NCBI GenBank assembly: GCA_934168365.1
Contig: CAKPNJ010000006.1
Coordinates: forward strand, 12,423-76,422
Source of the DNA: an uncultured Clostridia bacterium
GTDB lineage: Bacteria > Bacillota > Clostridia > TANB77 > CAG-508
Reading direction: 5' to 3'
Length of the DNA stretch: 64,000 nt
Positions within the stretch are counted from its first letter, which is position 1. Each line of letters begins with the position of its first letter. This document shows, one piece after another, positions 50,297-59,593 of the stretch. The position numbers and the translations under genes were made by a program. The notes under the pieces are model-generated. The model saw nothing but the letters and a program-made list of their open reading frames with translations. It was not told the DNA's origin and searched no databases.

Positions 50297-50900
50297 ACTT
50301 ATAAATTTCATTTGTTATATTTTCTACTTCTTTATCTAGTTCTTCAACAGTGTAAAATTCTAAATTTGTGTCTGTGGCTGTTTGTTTATTATCTAAGAAT
50401 TTTATTACTTTTTCTAAGTCTTGTTCATCTAATTCTATTTCATCAATTTGATGTAACTCTTTAATTGCTTCTGAATAATCATTTAATGTTATAGTATTGT
50501 TGATATATTTACTATCATATTTTCTTAAATCCTTGTGTTTGAATTTCATGTATTCATCTTTATCAAAGTGATTTTGTTCACATTTTGCTTTATAGTCTTT
50601 ATTTAGTAGATAATCTGTATATAGATGAATTAGATAACCAAATGCTATTGGATTTGGTTTTAATATATCTTGATATTTTTGATAAAAATTTGTATAAGTA
50701 GAGTGATCTTCTGAATTATATAAGTGTGTATGTCCATGGTCATATATGTGTGAGATTCCTTCTACAATATAACCATTGTTTATATCTGGTGCAATGTTTC
50801 CTAATAAAAATAGGTTATAATCTTCATTATTAAATTGTATTTGTTCATTTATTTTTTTGGCTATTTCTAAATGTACTCTCCAGTTTGGCACTTTTTTCAT
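50280..50900 (-). CDS. Zinc-dependent phospholipase C-like protein
   Basis: 206 residues, soluble, with no export signal. The conserved histidines and acids lie in WRVHLEIAKKI (His9-like), FLLGNIAPDINNGYI, HIYDHGHTHLYNS and FGYLIHLYTDYLLNKDY, the pattern of the 'zinc dependent phospholipase C' domain used by many uncharacterised intracellular proteins. Substrate unknown. The start has AGAG upstream. It ends inside the deacetylase gene on the opposite strand, with no room for a separate terminator between them. Confidence 0.7.
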   Translation of the reverse strand: MKKVPNWRVHLEIAKKINEQIQFNNEDYNLFLLGNIAPDINNGYIVEGISHIYDHGHTHLYNSEDHSTYTNFYQKYQDILKPNPIAFGYLIHLYTDYLLNKDYKAKCEQNHFDKDEYMKFKHKDLRKYDSKYINNTITLNDYSEAIKELHQIDEIELDEQDLEKVIKFLDNKQTATDTNLEFYTVEELDKEVENITNEIYKFIKLQ

Positions 50901-50969
50901 CTCTCTTTCATTTTTACTAGTCTAATTATTATACTACATTTTTCTACAAAAGTGAACCTTTTGCCACAA

Positions 50970-50999
50970 AAAATATGGTGTAGTTATTTACACCATATT
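50970..50999 (-). terminator. Hairpin terminator after rubrerythrin
   Basis: An 11-bp perfect stem AATATGGTGTA with a 6-base loop and TTTTTT on the minus strand. Confidence 0.9.
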
Positions 51000-51006
51000 C
51001 TAATGT

Positions 51007-51546
51007 TTAATAATTTTCTGCTTTTATTTCAAAGTATGCTTGTGGATGTGCACATACTGGGCATACTGCTGGTGCTTTTGTTCCAACTACAATGTGTCCA
51101 CAGTTTCTGCATTTCCATATTTTAATTTCTCCTGCTTCAAATACTTTTCCATCTTGAACATTTTCTAATAGTTTTCTGTATCTTGCTTCATGCTCTTTTT
51201 CTATTTTTCCAACTTCTTCAAATAAAAATGCAATATGGTCAAATCCTTCTTCTTTAGCTTCTTTGGCCATTCTGTCATACATATCTGTCCATTCAAAGTT
51301 TTCTCCAGCTGCAGCATCAGCTAAGTTTTGAGCTGTTGTTGGAATATCTCCTCCACATAATAGTTTAAACCATAATTTTGCATGTTCTTTTTCATTGTCA
51401 GCTGTTTCTTGAAATATTGCAGCAATTTGCTCATATCCTTCTTTTTTTGCTTTACTTGCAAAATATGTGTATTTATTTCTTGCTTGTGACTCTCCTGCAA
51501 AAGCGTCCATTAAATTTTTCTCTGTTTTTGATCCTTTTAATTCCAT
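51007..51546 (-). CDS. rbr: Rubrerythrin
   Basis: 179 residues. The ferritin-like four-helix part carries the di-iron ligands in AGESQAR, ETADNEKEHAKLW and EVGKIEKEHEARY. The C-terminal rubredoxin-like domain has cysteines at 146, 149, 162 and 165 (CRNC and CPVC). It reduces hydrogen peroxide in anaerobes using electrons from rubredoxin or NADH-linked carriers. The gene has its own promoter and terminator, so it is expressed alone. AGGAGG lies just before the ATG. Confidence 0.96.
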   Translation of the reverse strand: MELKGSKTEKNLMDAFAGESQARNKYTYFASKAKKEGYEQIAAIFQETADNEKEHAKLWFKLLCGGDIPTTAQNLADAAAGENFEWTDMYDRMAKEAKEEGFDHIAFLFEEVGKIEKEHEARYRKLLENVQDGKVFEAGEIKIWKCRNCGHIVVGTKAPAVCPVCAHPQAYFEIKAENY

Positions 51547-51579
51547 AATTTTTCCTCCTATTTTTAATTGTTCTTTTAC

Positions 51580-51608
51580 AATATATCACAAAATACTTTT
51601 TGTTTCAA
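51580..51608 (-). promoter_or_regulatory. Promoter for rubrerythrin
   Basis: TTGAAA (51608-51603), a 17-base spacer, and TATATT (51585-51580). Confidence 0.65.
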
Positions 51609-51623
51609 TCAAATTTTGATATT

Positions 51624-52082
51624 TCATTTATTTAATAAATATACTCCTAAATTTAAGTAAGTAGCAAATAGTGTCCATATTATATATGGTATTTGAAGTA
51701 GCCCTGCTGTTTTATTTTTATCATAAAATTTCTTTATCATTATTATTACAAGTACGTCAAGTAATATTATCCATAGGAATGCAAACAGCCTCCATTTAAG
51801 TGTAAAAAAGAATATTGACCATAGTGCATTTACTGCTAATTGTAGGTAATATATCGTGTTTATTTTTTTGTCTACTAGTTGATTACTTTGTAATATTCCA
51901 TATGATATTCCCATTAAGATGTATAGTATTGTCCATACTATTGGAAATAATATACTTGTTGGCGATAAAAATGGCTTTTGCAAAGTATTGTAATCTATTG
52001 AACCCGAAATTATTAGTCCTACTATTCCTCCCACTATAACTGGTATCAGTATTGACTTGGCATATATTTTAAATTTTGACAT
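51624..52082 (-). CDS. TspO/MBR family protein
   Basis: 152 residues with five membrane helices. The family signature is near the N-terminus: KPFLSPTSILFPIVWTILYILMG, with the later LQLAVNALWSIFFFTLKWRLFAF holding the conserved NxxWSxxFF block. Bacterial TspO binds or degrades porphyrins and helps in oxidative stress in some species. It lies next to rubrerythrin on the same strand but is separated by a promoter, so any functional tie is suggestive only. Confidence 0.9.
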   Translation of the reverse strand: MSKFKIYAKSILIPVIVGGIVGLIISGSIDYNTLQKPFLSPTSILFPIVWTILYILMGISYGILQSNQLVDKKINTIYYLQLAVNALWSIFFFTLKWRLFAFLWIILLDVLVIIMIKKFYDKNKTAGLLQIPYIIWTLFATYLNLGVYLLNK

Positions 52083-52161
52083 AACTCAAATCCTCCTTTA
52101 TATATTTTATTTCTTTTATTCTAAAATATACAAAGATTTCTAGATGAGTTTGGGTGCCAAT

Positions 52162-52238
52162 GGTGCAAATGGGGACGGGGTCAAAAAGCACCTTTTTTTG
52201 AAAGAAGGGTGCTTTTTGACCCCGTCCCCATTTGCACC
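52162..52238. repeat. Large REP-like inverted repeat with GGGGACGG core
   Basis: Two perfect 31-base arms (52162-52192 and 52208-52238) flank a 15-base loop. The arms contain AAATGGGGACGGGGTC, far more GC-rich than the surroundings, and a second, smaller GGGGACGG hairpin exists at 44691-44721. This resembles REP elements mobilised by REP-associated tyrosine transposases; no transposase gene lies in the window. It sits between holA and tspO and could also end the operon. Confidence 0.75.
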
Positions 52239-52249
52239 CGAAGGCACTC

Positions 52250-53254
52250 TTATTTTGAGCAATAACGACAAAGTATTGCTTCTAAGCCTATTTCTAAAGA
52301 TATTAGTCCTATTTTATAGTTTGCATCTAAGTCTATTAGTACTTCTAATACTTCTCTTAATTCTTGTGTTTCAAAATATCTTGCTTGTGTTTTGTATTTG
52401 CTTACTAAAAATAGCTGATTTGGTTTTAAGTTCATTGCTGTTGCAACATCTTCATTATATTTTTCTGCAATTTTTATAATATATAGTTTTTTAAAATGGT
52501 TATATAATGTTATCAATATTTTTTGTATTGGCTCTTTGTTTGATATAAGTCCAGTATATACCTCTAATGCTTTTGATGTTTCTTTTTTACCTAAATTATC
52601 AGTTAAATCAAATATTACAGCTTGTATTTGTTTAGTGCATAGTAAATCTATATCTTGTTTTGTTATATTACTATTTTCGCCTTTATACTCAATAAGTTTT
52701 CTAAGTTCATTTATCAAGTCTTGCATACTAGTTCCACAGCATTCCACTAAATATTTCGCTGTTGTATCATCTATGTTTACTTTATATGCCACTGCTATTT
52801 TCTTTATGTTTGCAATTAAGTCTGGCAATTTTAAAAGTGCAAATTCTTTTACTTCTCCCACTTTCTCAATTGCCTGATACAATGCATTTTTGTCAACTTC
52901 TTGTTCTACAAATACTAAATCTACTGTATCTTTTAGTTCTTCTGAATTTTCCTGTATATATTTAGCTATTTTTTCATTTAAAGGTAGTTTTGTATCATCT
53001 ACTTTTTTCTTTTTTGAATCTGATTTTGTTGTCTTTTTTTCCTTTTTGAAAAGTCCTGTATTTTTAGCAATTATTAGTTTTTTATCAAAGCCAAAAGCTG
53101 GTGTTTCTAGGTCTGCAATTAGTTCTTCTGCATTTGTATCGTCAATTTGAATAAAGTTTATTCCTAATATTAGTTGTGGATATTCTTTTCTTATTTTCTT
53201 TACTCGTGTTTCTAGTAAATATGTTTCTTCACCATAAAACAAATATATTGCCAT
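52250..53254 (-). CDS. holA: DNA polymerase III delta subunit
   Basis: 334 residues. The start IYLFYGEETYLLETRVKKI (2-20) is the family signature, followed by helices such as TAKYLVECCGTSMQDLINELRKLIEY near 165-190 and the C-terminal collar domain. Delta opens the beta clamp as part of the clamp loader. A Lys/Ser-rich insert (KKEKKTTKSDSKKKKVDDTK, near 75) is longer than usual. It is the last gene of the murB to holA operon and is followed by the REP-like element. The ribosome binding site is AAAGGAAT. Confidence 0.9.
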   Translation of the reverse strand: MAIYLFYGEETYLLETRVKKIRKEYPQLILGINFIQIDDTNAEELIADLETPAFGFDKKLIIAKNTGLFKKEKKTTKSDSKKKKVDDTKLPLNEKIAKYIQENSEELKDTVDLVFVEQEVDKNALYQAIEKVGEVKEFALLKLPDLIANIKKIAVAYKVNIDDTTAKYLVECCGTSMQDLINELRKLIEYKGENSNITKQDIDLLCTKQIQAVIFDLTDNLGKKETSKALEVYTGLISNKEPIQKILITLYNHFKKLYIIKIAEKYNEDVATAMNLKPNQLFLVSKYKTQARYFETQELREVLEVLIDLDANYKIGLISLEIGLEAILCRYCSK

Positions 53255-53275
53255 AACAAATTCCTTTCATTAAAT

Positions 53276-53761
53276 TTATAGTTTTTCCGAAAATTTGGCT
53301 GAGTGTGCATGGCATATTGCTGCTGCCATACTATCTGTTGTATCATCTAGTTTTGGTAAGTTTTCTACCTTTAATATTGTTTTTACCATTTTTTGTACTT
53401 GTATTTTATCTGCTCTTCCATAGCCAACTACTGCTTGTTTTATTTGAAGTGGAGTGTATTCATATGTAGGTACCCCTTTTCTACAGCCTACTACAAGTAT
53501 TACACCTCTTGCTTGTGCTACGTTTATAGCAGTTTTGGCATTGTTATTAAAAAACAACTCTTCAACTGATATTGCATCTGGTTTATATGTGTCTATTATT
53601 TCTTCTAGGTCATTATTTAGTTTTAATAGCCTTTGTGGAAACGACTCACCAGCTTTGGTGAGTACGGCTCCAGATGTTATTAAGTTGAATTTGTTGCCTA
53701 TATAATCTATTATGCTATATCCTGTTATTGCAAAACCAGGATCTATTCCTAAGATTCTCAT
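53276..53761 (-). CDS. ruvC: Holliday junction resolvase RuvC
   Basis: 161 residues. Active-site acids are D7 (RILGIDPG), E67-E68 (ISVEELFF) and the C-terminal D140 and D143 (LDDTTDSMAAA), the normal RuvC set. The protein cleaves Holliday junctions made during recombination, normally with RuvAB. ruvA and ruvB are not adjacent here. It overlaps the debranching enzyme gene by 4 bases and precedes holA by 21 bases. Confidence 0.95.
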   Translation of the reverse strand: MRILGIDPGFAITGYSIIDYIGNKFNLITSGAVLTKAGESFPQRLLKLNNDLEEIIDTYKPDAISVEELFFNNNAKTAINVAQARGVILVVGCRKGVPTYEYTPLQIKQAVVGYGRADKIQVQKMVKTILKVENLPKLDDTTDSMAAAICHAHSAKFSEKL

Positions 53762-55785
53762 TTGTTCCTCTTTTCTATAATTCTAAATACTTCTGCCACT
53801 GACCACGCCTGTGCAAATGCACCTTTGGCTTCATATGGTTTTGCAGAATCATATAGCTCACTAATACTTCCAACTGTTGAACGGTTATACATTTCGTTAT
53901 AAAATGTATCTTCTACATTTTGTGCAAATTTAGAATATTGTTCTTCTAGTTCTTTCTTTTTAGTTTTATTTTTTTCTGCATTTATTATATTTAAAAAGCT
54001 ATCTGAATATATGCCTAAAAGCCATGGCCAAGTAATACCTTGATGATAGCTCATATCCCTTTTTATTTGGTCACCTTCATATATTTCTCTATAACATTTT
54101 TCACCTTTTGCAAGTGTTTTTAATCCATATGGTGTTAATAATTTTTTGGTAACTGTTTCAAAAGCTGTTTTTGCTTCAACTGAATTTGGTTCAACTACTG
54201 GATAGTATAGTCCTATTGCAAATAGCTGATTTGGTCTTATTGAATTATCACCTATTAAATCGTCAAAGCATTTTCTCTTTTTATTATAGAATTTTTTCAT
54301 AAAGCTTTCTTTGCATTTTTTTGCAAGTTCTGCATACTTTTTAGATAACTCTTTTTCTTTATATAAGTTAGCAAAGCTTTCCATTATTTTTAAAGCATTA
54401 TACCATAAGGCATTTATTTCTATTGCTTTTCCGTTTCTAGGTGTTACTACAATATTTCCAATTTTCGCATCCATCCAAGTATTTTGTATCTGTGGAGTTC
54501 CTGATGATAATAGTCCATCCTCATTATCTAAGTGAATATTGTTTCCATCTAGGTCAATTCCATTTATATATGCTTCTATTACTTTTTTTAATGTATCATA
54601 TGCCTGAATTTTCAAAAATTCATAATCATGTGTATATTCAAGATATTTCCTTACTTGCTCAAATAAAAGTAGTGAAGCATCTGCACTGTTATATAATGGT
54701 CTTCCATCATATCCTGAATATCCATTTGGAACCAGCCCATACTTTATGTCTCTCATAAATGTTAACAATACTTCTTTTGCTATTTGGAACCTTCTAGGTA
54801 TTAGTACTATTCCTTCAAATGAAATCAAAGCATCTCTACCCCAGTCTAAAAACCATGGGTATCCTGCAATTATTGTATATAAAGCAAAGGCAGGTCTATA
54901 TACTACAAAATTGTCTGATGCTATTATGTAGTCCCTCATAAGTTTTTTATATTTATCACTGTACTCTTTTTTAGGATCTAGCAAATATGAATCATATAGA
55001 GTACTTGTTATTCTTATGATTTCTTTATTTATCAATTCCTTACCATCTAGTTCATCTATATTTTCTTCTAACGAACAAATAAATGTAATAAATTTTTCTT
55101 CGTTTGCTCTTAGTTTTACTTCAAATACTCCTGGAACTGCTAAATTTTCTTCTGCACCCTGTCCTCGTTTTTCTTCCTCCAAATAATACATATTTCTAAA
55201 TGTATCATTAAAGTGTTCCACATACTTGCCTTCTGATATTTTCATATATATTGGAGTTTGCCCTTTTTTATTTATTATCACTTTTACTTTTGTGTCTTTT
55301 ATTTCTTGCTTTATTTCAAATTCCGTATTAGGAGTAGTTGTATGGAAATCCCTAAAATTCATAATTGGTGCAATTTTGAATTTAGTTCTTTTTTCATTAT
55401 TTTTTATATTATACAAGACACAAACAGTATTTTTTCCATGTTCCATGCATATATATTTTTTTATAATTGCTCCATCAACTTCATATGTGAATATAGGAAT
55501 ATACTCTTTTTCAAAAGATTTTAAATATTTATACCCCTTTGAAATATAGTTCTTTCCAATATTAGAATATATTGGATATTCTTGTCCACCACTTTCAAAA
55601 CTTTCGTCAACTTTTGATAATATTAGATGTCTATTTCCTGGTGGGTTTAAAGGTGCTACTAATAATCCATGATATTTTCTAGTATTTATGCCTAAAACAC
55701 TTGAACTACTGTAACCACCTAATCCATTTGTAATTATCCAATCTTGTTTTAAAGCTTTTTCAAATTCTAAATTTTCGTATTTCAT
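53758..55785 (-). CDS. Amylo-alpha-1,6-glucosidase-type glycogen debranching enzyme
   Basis: 675 residues. The N-terminal domain (GDE_N-like) starts with DWIITNGLGGYSSSSVLGINTRKYHGLLVAPL, a strongly conserved block. The C-terminal (alpha/alpha)6 domain has the catalytic region GYPWFLDWGRDALISFEGI and, later, MSYHQGITWPWLLG. It hydrolyses alpha-1,6 branch points of glycogen or related glucans. There is no glycogen synthesis gene in this window. It is placed between yvcK and ruvC in an operon, with a 4-base overlap to ruvC. Confidence 0.92.
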   Translation of the reverse strand: MKYENLEFEKALKQDWIITNGLGGYSSSSVLGINTRKYHGLLVAPLNPPGNRHLILSKVDESFESGGQEYPIYSNIGKNYISKGYKYLKSFEKEYIPIFTYEVDGAIIKKYICMEHGKNTVCVLYNIKNNEKRTKFKIAPIMNFRDFHTTTPNTEFEIKQEIKDTKVKVIINKKGQTPIYMKISEGKYVEHFNDTFRNMYYLEEEKRGQGAEENLAVPGVFEVKLRANEEKFITFICSLEENIDELDGKELINKEIIRITSTLYDSYLLDPKKEYSDKYKKLMRDYIIASDNFVVYRPAFALYTIIAGYPWFLDWGRDALISFEGIVLIPRRFQIAKEVLLTFMRDIKYGLVPNGYSGYDGRPLYNSADASLLLFEQVRKYLEYTHDYEFLKIQAYDTLKKVIEAYINGIDLDGNNIHLDNEDGLLSSGTPQIQNTWMDAKIGNIVVTPRNGKAIEINALWYNALKIMESFANLYKEKELSKKYAELAKKCKESFMKKFYNKKRKCFDDLIGDNSIRPNQLFAIGLYYPVVEPNSVEAKTAFETVTKKLLTPYGLKTLAKGEKCYREIYEGDQIKRDMSYHQGITWPWLLGIYSDSFLNIINAEKNKTKKKELEEQYSKFAQNVEDTFYNEMYNRSTVGSISELYDSAKPYEAKGAFAQAWSVAEVFRIIEKRNK

Positions 55786-55808
55786 TTGTGTATCCCCTGT
55801 CTTTTGTT

Positions 55809-57350
55809 TTATTTCTTCTTAGCATTTTCTTTTTTTACTTGTTTAAGAAATTCTTGTTTTTCCTTTTCTTCTTGCTCTTTTCTTACTTTTAACTTTTCAT
55901 CTGATTCTTGAATTGAATTTATTCTTTCTTGATATTTTTCAAAGAATTTGCTTTTTCCTCTTTCTTTTTTCTTTTTAGTTTTTCTCATATTGTCATTTTT
56001 CTTCTCTTCTTTTAAAGATTTTTTTGCTTCTTTTAATCTATCATTTAATAATACATATTTGGTATCATTTTGCATATCTTTAAATTTTAAATCGTCACAA
56101 ATCAATTGAATTATTGATGCTGCAATTGCATCTGGATTATGACGTATACGGTCACCTACAACATATGATAAGTCTCTTTGCATTAAATATACATCTTGCT
56201 CTTTTGCTTTTGCTGTATCTATTTGAACAAGCTCTTGCCCTTGCATATTATATTTTCTAACATATTCAGGAATTAACTCTCCTGTATCATAAATACAATA
56301 TTTTATAACTCCCTTACCTGCGTGGTCATTTATTGCTTTAATATGGTCTGATAATGTATAATTATCTGTTTGACCAGTTGTTGTCATTATGTTGCTTACA
56401 TATATTTTAAAAGCAGAACTTTCCTTTATTGCTTTAGCCACTCCATTTACCAAAAGGTTAGGAATAACATTTGTATATAAACTTCCTGGTCCAATAACAA
56501 TTGCATCTGCTTCTTCAATTGCTTCTATTACCCCTGGTGCAACTTTACAATTCGTTGGATTTATAAATATACGATTTATTTTACTAGTTTTTGAATTTAC
56601 TATTTCAGGTATCTTATCTCTACTTTCTATTACTGTTCCATCTTCTAATTCTGCACAAATCTTTATTGGTTCTAATGTTACTGGTATTACTTTTCCTGTG
56701 ATATTTAATACATTCTTAGTTTGTTCTATAGATTTTACAAAATCCCCATATAGCTCTTTCATTCCTAATAAACATATATCACCAAAAGATAAATTTTTTA
56801 ATTTTCCTTTAGAAAATTCCAAATTCATAATTTTTTCCATTGTTTCTTCATCTTTTGCAAGTGCTACTAAGCTTTCCTTTATGTCATCTAGTGGCATCGT
56901 ACCCAATTCTTTTCTTGATTCTGGTATAATTTCTCCATAATCAGATACAGTAACTATAGCTGTTAAATTATCTGTGTAATTTTTTAAACCCTTTAGAACA
57001 GAATTTAATCCTGTTCCTCCACCTATTGCCACTATTTTAGGTCCTTGATTATATACTTTCTTATTGTATATTAAGGTATTGACTTTTGCATTTTCTTTTT
57101 CAACTCTATTATCTGTTTCTTGCACAAGTAATTCTAGAGTTCTTTTTTGCATATGTATCATACCTAAAATTACAAATACAAATCCCACAACAAAGCATAT
57201 TATAATTTTTGCAAGTGGCCAAAAATCTAGCCTTTCAGCTGTTAAAATACTAGACATTCCATAACATGCTAATACAATTCCTATCAATATTAAAAATATC
57301 CATCTTTTCATTTTAGTACTATTACTAAACCATTTAAAAAAACCTTTCAT
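55809..57350 (-). CDS. yvcK: YvcK family UDP-sugar-binding protein with membrane anchor and basic tail
   Basis: 513 residues, longer than the usual 310-330. Two helices at the N-terminus (WIFLILIGIVLACYGMSSIL and IIICFVVGFVFVILGM) precede the YvcK/CofD-like core beginning KIVAIGGGTGLNSVLKGLK and containing GPGSLYTNVIPNLLV. About 90 C-terminal residues form a Lys/Glu-rich coiled coil. In B. subtilis YvcK binds UDP-GlcNAc and affects cell shape and growth on gluconeogenic carbon. It starts 3 bases after murB, consistent with a link to wall precursor supply. Confidence 0.9.
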   Translation of the reverse strand: MKGFFKWFSNSTKMKRWIFLILIGIVLACYGMSSILTAERLDFWPLAKIIICFVVGFVFVILGMIHMQKRTLELLVQETDNRVEKENAKVNTLIYNKKVYNQGPKIVAIGGGTGLNSVLKGLKNYTDNLTAIVTVSDYGEIIPESRKELGTMPLDDIKESLVALAKDEETMEKIMNLEFSKGKLKNLSFGDICLLGMKELYGDFVKSIEQTKNVLNITGKVIPVTLEPIKICAELEDGTVIESRDKIPEIVNSKTSKINRIFINPTNCKVAPGVIEAIEEADAIVIGPGSLYTNVIPNLLVNGVAKAIKESSAFKIYVSNIMTTTGQTDNYTLSDHIKAINDHAGKGVIKYCIYDTGELIPEYVRKYNMQGQELVQIDTAKAKEQDVYLMQRDLSYVVGDRIRHNPDAIAASIIQLICDDLKFKDMQNDTKYVLLNDRLKEAKKSLKEEKKNDNMRKTKKKKERGKSKFFEKYQERINSIQESDEKLKVRKEQEEKEKQEFLKQVKKENAKKK

Positions 57351-57353
57351 TAT

Positions 57354-58274
57354 TTAAATTCCTTCTCCTAATAATTCAATTTCTAATTCAATTTGTTTAC
57401 CTGTTTTTTCTAATACTACCTTTTTTACATGGTTTACTACATTTAAAACATCTTGTGCAGTAGCATTTCCTAAGTTAACTACAAAACCGGCATGAAGTGT
57501 TGATACTTGTGCATCTCCTGAAGTATATCCTTTAAGTCCACATTCGTCAATTAGTTTTGCTGTAATAAAGTCTGTGCCTCTTTTGAATGTACTTCCTGCT
57601 GATGGCAAGTTTAATGGTTGTTTTTCTTTTCTACTTTGAGCATATTCATCCATTTTTGCTTTTATTTCATTCTCGTTACCAAATGGTAACTCTAGTGTTG
57701 CTTTTATTACAATTTCTTTTGAGTTTGTAAATCTACTATGGCGATATGAAAATTCGCACTTTTCGTTTGTAACGATGCTTATTTCACCTTTTTCATTTAT
57801 CACAGTTACATTTTTTACGATGTCTTTCATCTCTCCACCATATGCACCTGCGTTCATTCGTATTGCTCCACCTATACTGCCTGGAATTCCTGCTGCAAAT
57901 TCAAAGCCTGAAATACTTTGTTTTAATAAAACTTGTGCTAAAGCTCCTAGCATAACTCCTGCGTCAGCTTCTACTAATGCATTTTCTTGTTTTTCTACTT
58001 TTATTTCGCTTAATCCTATTTGTAATACAATGCCTCTTATCCCTTTATCAGATACTAATACATTGCTTCCATTTCCAAGTATGGTAAGTGGTATATTATT
58101 TTCTTTTGAAAATGTTATAACATATTTTATTTCTTCTATGTTTTTTGCTATAACAAAAATATCTGTATTTCCTCCAATTTTAAAATTGGTATGCTTTTTC
58201 ATTGGTTCATCTATTTTTACTATGCCTTGTTTAATTTCATTTGTTAGTAATTCATAGATTTTTTGTTTTTCCAA
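57354..58274 (-). CDS. murB: UDP-N-acetylenolpyruvoylglucosamine reductase
   Basis: 306 residues, type with the FAD-binding start MKKHTNFKIGGNTDIF (near 24-39) and catalytic motifs AAGIPGSIGGAIRMNAGAYGG, YRHSRF and PSAGSTFKRG. The enzyme makes UDP-MurNAc, the second committed step of peptidoglycan synthesis. It heads the murB-yvcK-debranching enzyme-ruvC-holA series. AGGAGGAAT lies about 6 bases before the ATG. Confidence 0.95.
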   Translation of the reverse strand: MEKQKIYELLTNEIKQGIVKIDEPMKKHTNFKIGGNTDIFVIAKNIEEIKYVITFSKENNIPLTILGNGSNVLVSDKGIRGIVLQIGLSEIKVEKQENALVEADAGVMLGALAQVLLKQSISGFEFAAGIPGSIGGAIRMNAGAYGGEMKDIVKNVTVINEKGEISIVTNEKCEFSYRHSRFTNSKEIVIKATLELPFGNENEIKAKMDEYAQSRKEKQPLNLPSAGSTFKRGTDFITAKLIDECGLKGYTSGDAQVSTLHAGFVVNLGNATAQDVLNVVNHVKKVVLEKTGKQIELEIELLGEGI

Positions 58275-58388
58275 AGTTATATTCCTCCTTTGATTTTACT
58301 TCTAAATTTTATCATTTTTAAATATATATTACAAGATATATTTTTCAAAAAAATATATTCTTGTTTTGTTAAAAATTCATTAAAATTG

Positions 58389-58416
58389 TTGCAAAATTTG
58401 TAGAATATTGTATAAT
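58389..58416 (+). promoter_or_regulatory. Sigma-A promoter for the TM2 gene
   Basis: TTGCAA (58389-58394), a 16-base spacer, and TATAAT (58411-58416). Confidence 0.7.
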
Positions 58417-58448
58417 TAGGTTATAGTTAATATTAAGGAGGAATCATT

Positions 58449-58826
58449 ATGTTTTGTAAACAATGTGGAAAGCCAATTGATGATGGCGAAGAACTTTGCG
58501 AAGATTGCAAAAAGACTATAAATAATGAGGATACTAGTGCTCCAGAACCAGAAGTTAAAGAAACCGTTAATAATGGAAATTCAACTTCAAATCCTAATGC
58601 TAAATCAAAAATAGCTGCTGGATTACTTGGTATATTCTTAGGAGCTTTTGGTGTTCATAACTTTTATTTAGGTTACACTGGAAAAGCTGTAGCACAACTT
58701 TTAATTACTTTATTAAGCTGTGGAGTTTTATCTTTTGCTTCAGGGATTTGGGGCTTAATTGAAGGTATTTTAATTTTAACAGGAAGTATTACTGTTGATG
58801 GAAATGGTAATGAATTAAAGGATTAA
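58449..58826 (+). CDS. Zinc-ribbon and TM2 domain membrane protein
   Basis: 125 residues. A zinc ribbon at the start (MFCKQCGKPIDDGEELCEDC, four cysteines) is followed by an acidic linker and a TM2 domain of two helices: KSKIAAGLLGIFLGAFGVHNFYLGYTGKA with the conserved GxFGxHxFYLG, then LLITLLSCGVLSFASGIWGLIEGILIL. TM2 proteins are common and of unknown role. AAGGAGG precedes the ATG. It is probably co-transcribed with the DUF2752 gene 4 bases downstream. Confidence 0.88.
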   Translation: MFCKQCGKPIDDGEELCEDCKKTINNEDTSAPEPEVKETVNNGNSTSNPNAKSKIAAGLLGIFLGAFGVHNFYLGYTGKAVAQLLITLLSCGVLSFASGIWGLIEGILILTGSITVDGNGNELKD

Positions 58827-58830
58827 TTAA

Positions 58831-59190
58831 ATGAATAGAATAAAAAATTTTATTATATTAGCAATTTTAATAATTTTTTTATATACAATATCTATTCTAC
58901 CAGTAACTTGTTTTTTTAAATCAGTTACTGGTATTTATTGTCCTGCTTGTGGAATGACTAGAGCTTTTATATCAATTTTAAATCTTAATTTTTTAGATGC
59001 TATATATTTTAATATTTTAAGTATTCCATTGTTTATTTTTATAATTTATTTTTCCTTTAGTTTGATTATTGATTTAATGAAAAATGACTTTGTTTTTGTT
59101 CCTAACTTATTAAACTTTTTCAAAAATTATTATTGGATAATTTTAATATCACTATTTATTAGTTTTTTCTTTAATAACATTAAAAACTAA
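58831..59190 (+). CDS. DUF2752 membrane protein
   Basis: 119 residues with three hydrophobic helices. The family motif TGIYCPACGMTRAFISIL (with the paired cysteines CPAC) lies at about residues 31-48, after a first helix, and is diagnostic of DUF2752. Function unknown; the paired cysteines might bind metal or form a disulfide near the membrane. It pairs with a TM2 protein gene, as often seen in Firmicutes, and is followed at once by a terminator that overlaps its last codons. Confidence 0.86.
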   Translation: MNRIKNFIILAILIIFLYTISILPVTCFFKSVTGIYCPACGMTRAFISILNLNFLDAIYFNILSIPLFIFIIYFSFSLIIDLMKNDFVFVPNLLNFFKNYYWIILISLFISFFFNNIKN

Positions 59191-59209
59191 CTTTAACAAG
59201 TTAGTTTTT
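59182..59209. terminator. Hairpin terminator after DUF2752
   Basis: A 12-bp perfect stem AAAAACTAACTT with a 4-base loop and TTTTT after it; it may serve both convergent genes. Confidence 0.85.
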
Positions 59210-59222
59210 GAATGTGCGTTTG

Positions 59223-59477
59223 TTATATTTGTGCAAGTATTGTAAATACAAAATAGCTAAATATTGCGGCAATTGAAATAATAATAGCTCCTAATTCTAA
59301 TGCTCTTGATGCTTTCTTAGCACCTTCTTTAGATTCTACGGTATCTTTATCATATGCAGATATAATAGCTATTATAATTGCTACCATTGCTATTGCAAAA
59401 GATGCTAACATTAAGTTTGAAAAAAATGACATAATAACTGCTACTATACTTACTCCAAAAGCAATTAAACCTAACAT
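59223..59477 (-). CDS. Small membrane protein, unknown
   Basis: 84 residues with three hydrophobic helices (LGLIAFGVSIVAVIMSFF, MLASFAIAMVAIIIAIISAY, LGAIIISIAAIFSYFVFTIL) and a short charged loop between the second and third (DKDTVESKEGAKKASRALE). I recognise no family with certainty; it resembles small clostridial membrane proteins with a 'GKKxSRxLxxGAIIxSI' pattern. AAGGAGGAAAAG precedes the ATG. It is a single-gene unit, convergent with the DUF2752 gene. Confidence 0.6.
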   Translation of the reverse strand: MLGLIAFGVSIVAVIMSFFSNLMLASFAIAMVAIIIAIISAYDKDTVESKEGAKKASRALELGAIIISIAAIFSYFVFTILAQI

Positions 59478-59593
59478 AGCTTTTCCTCCTTCTTTTGTAT
59501 ATATTTATATGAATTATATCATTACGTTTATATTTTGACAATATTTTTTTTAATATTATTATTTTTTTATTCATACTTATTTATATTGATTTA

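Noticed and set aside
52144..52479. Plus-strand open frame overlapping holA
   Set aside because: It runs through the REP-like inverted repeat and the antisense of holA, has low-complexity Leu-rich composition and no ribosome binding site.
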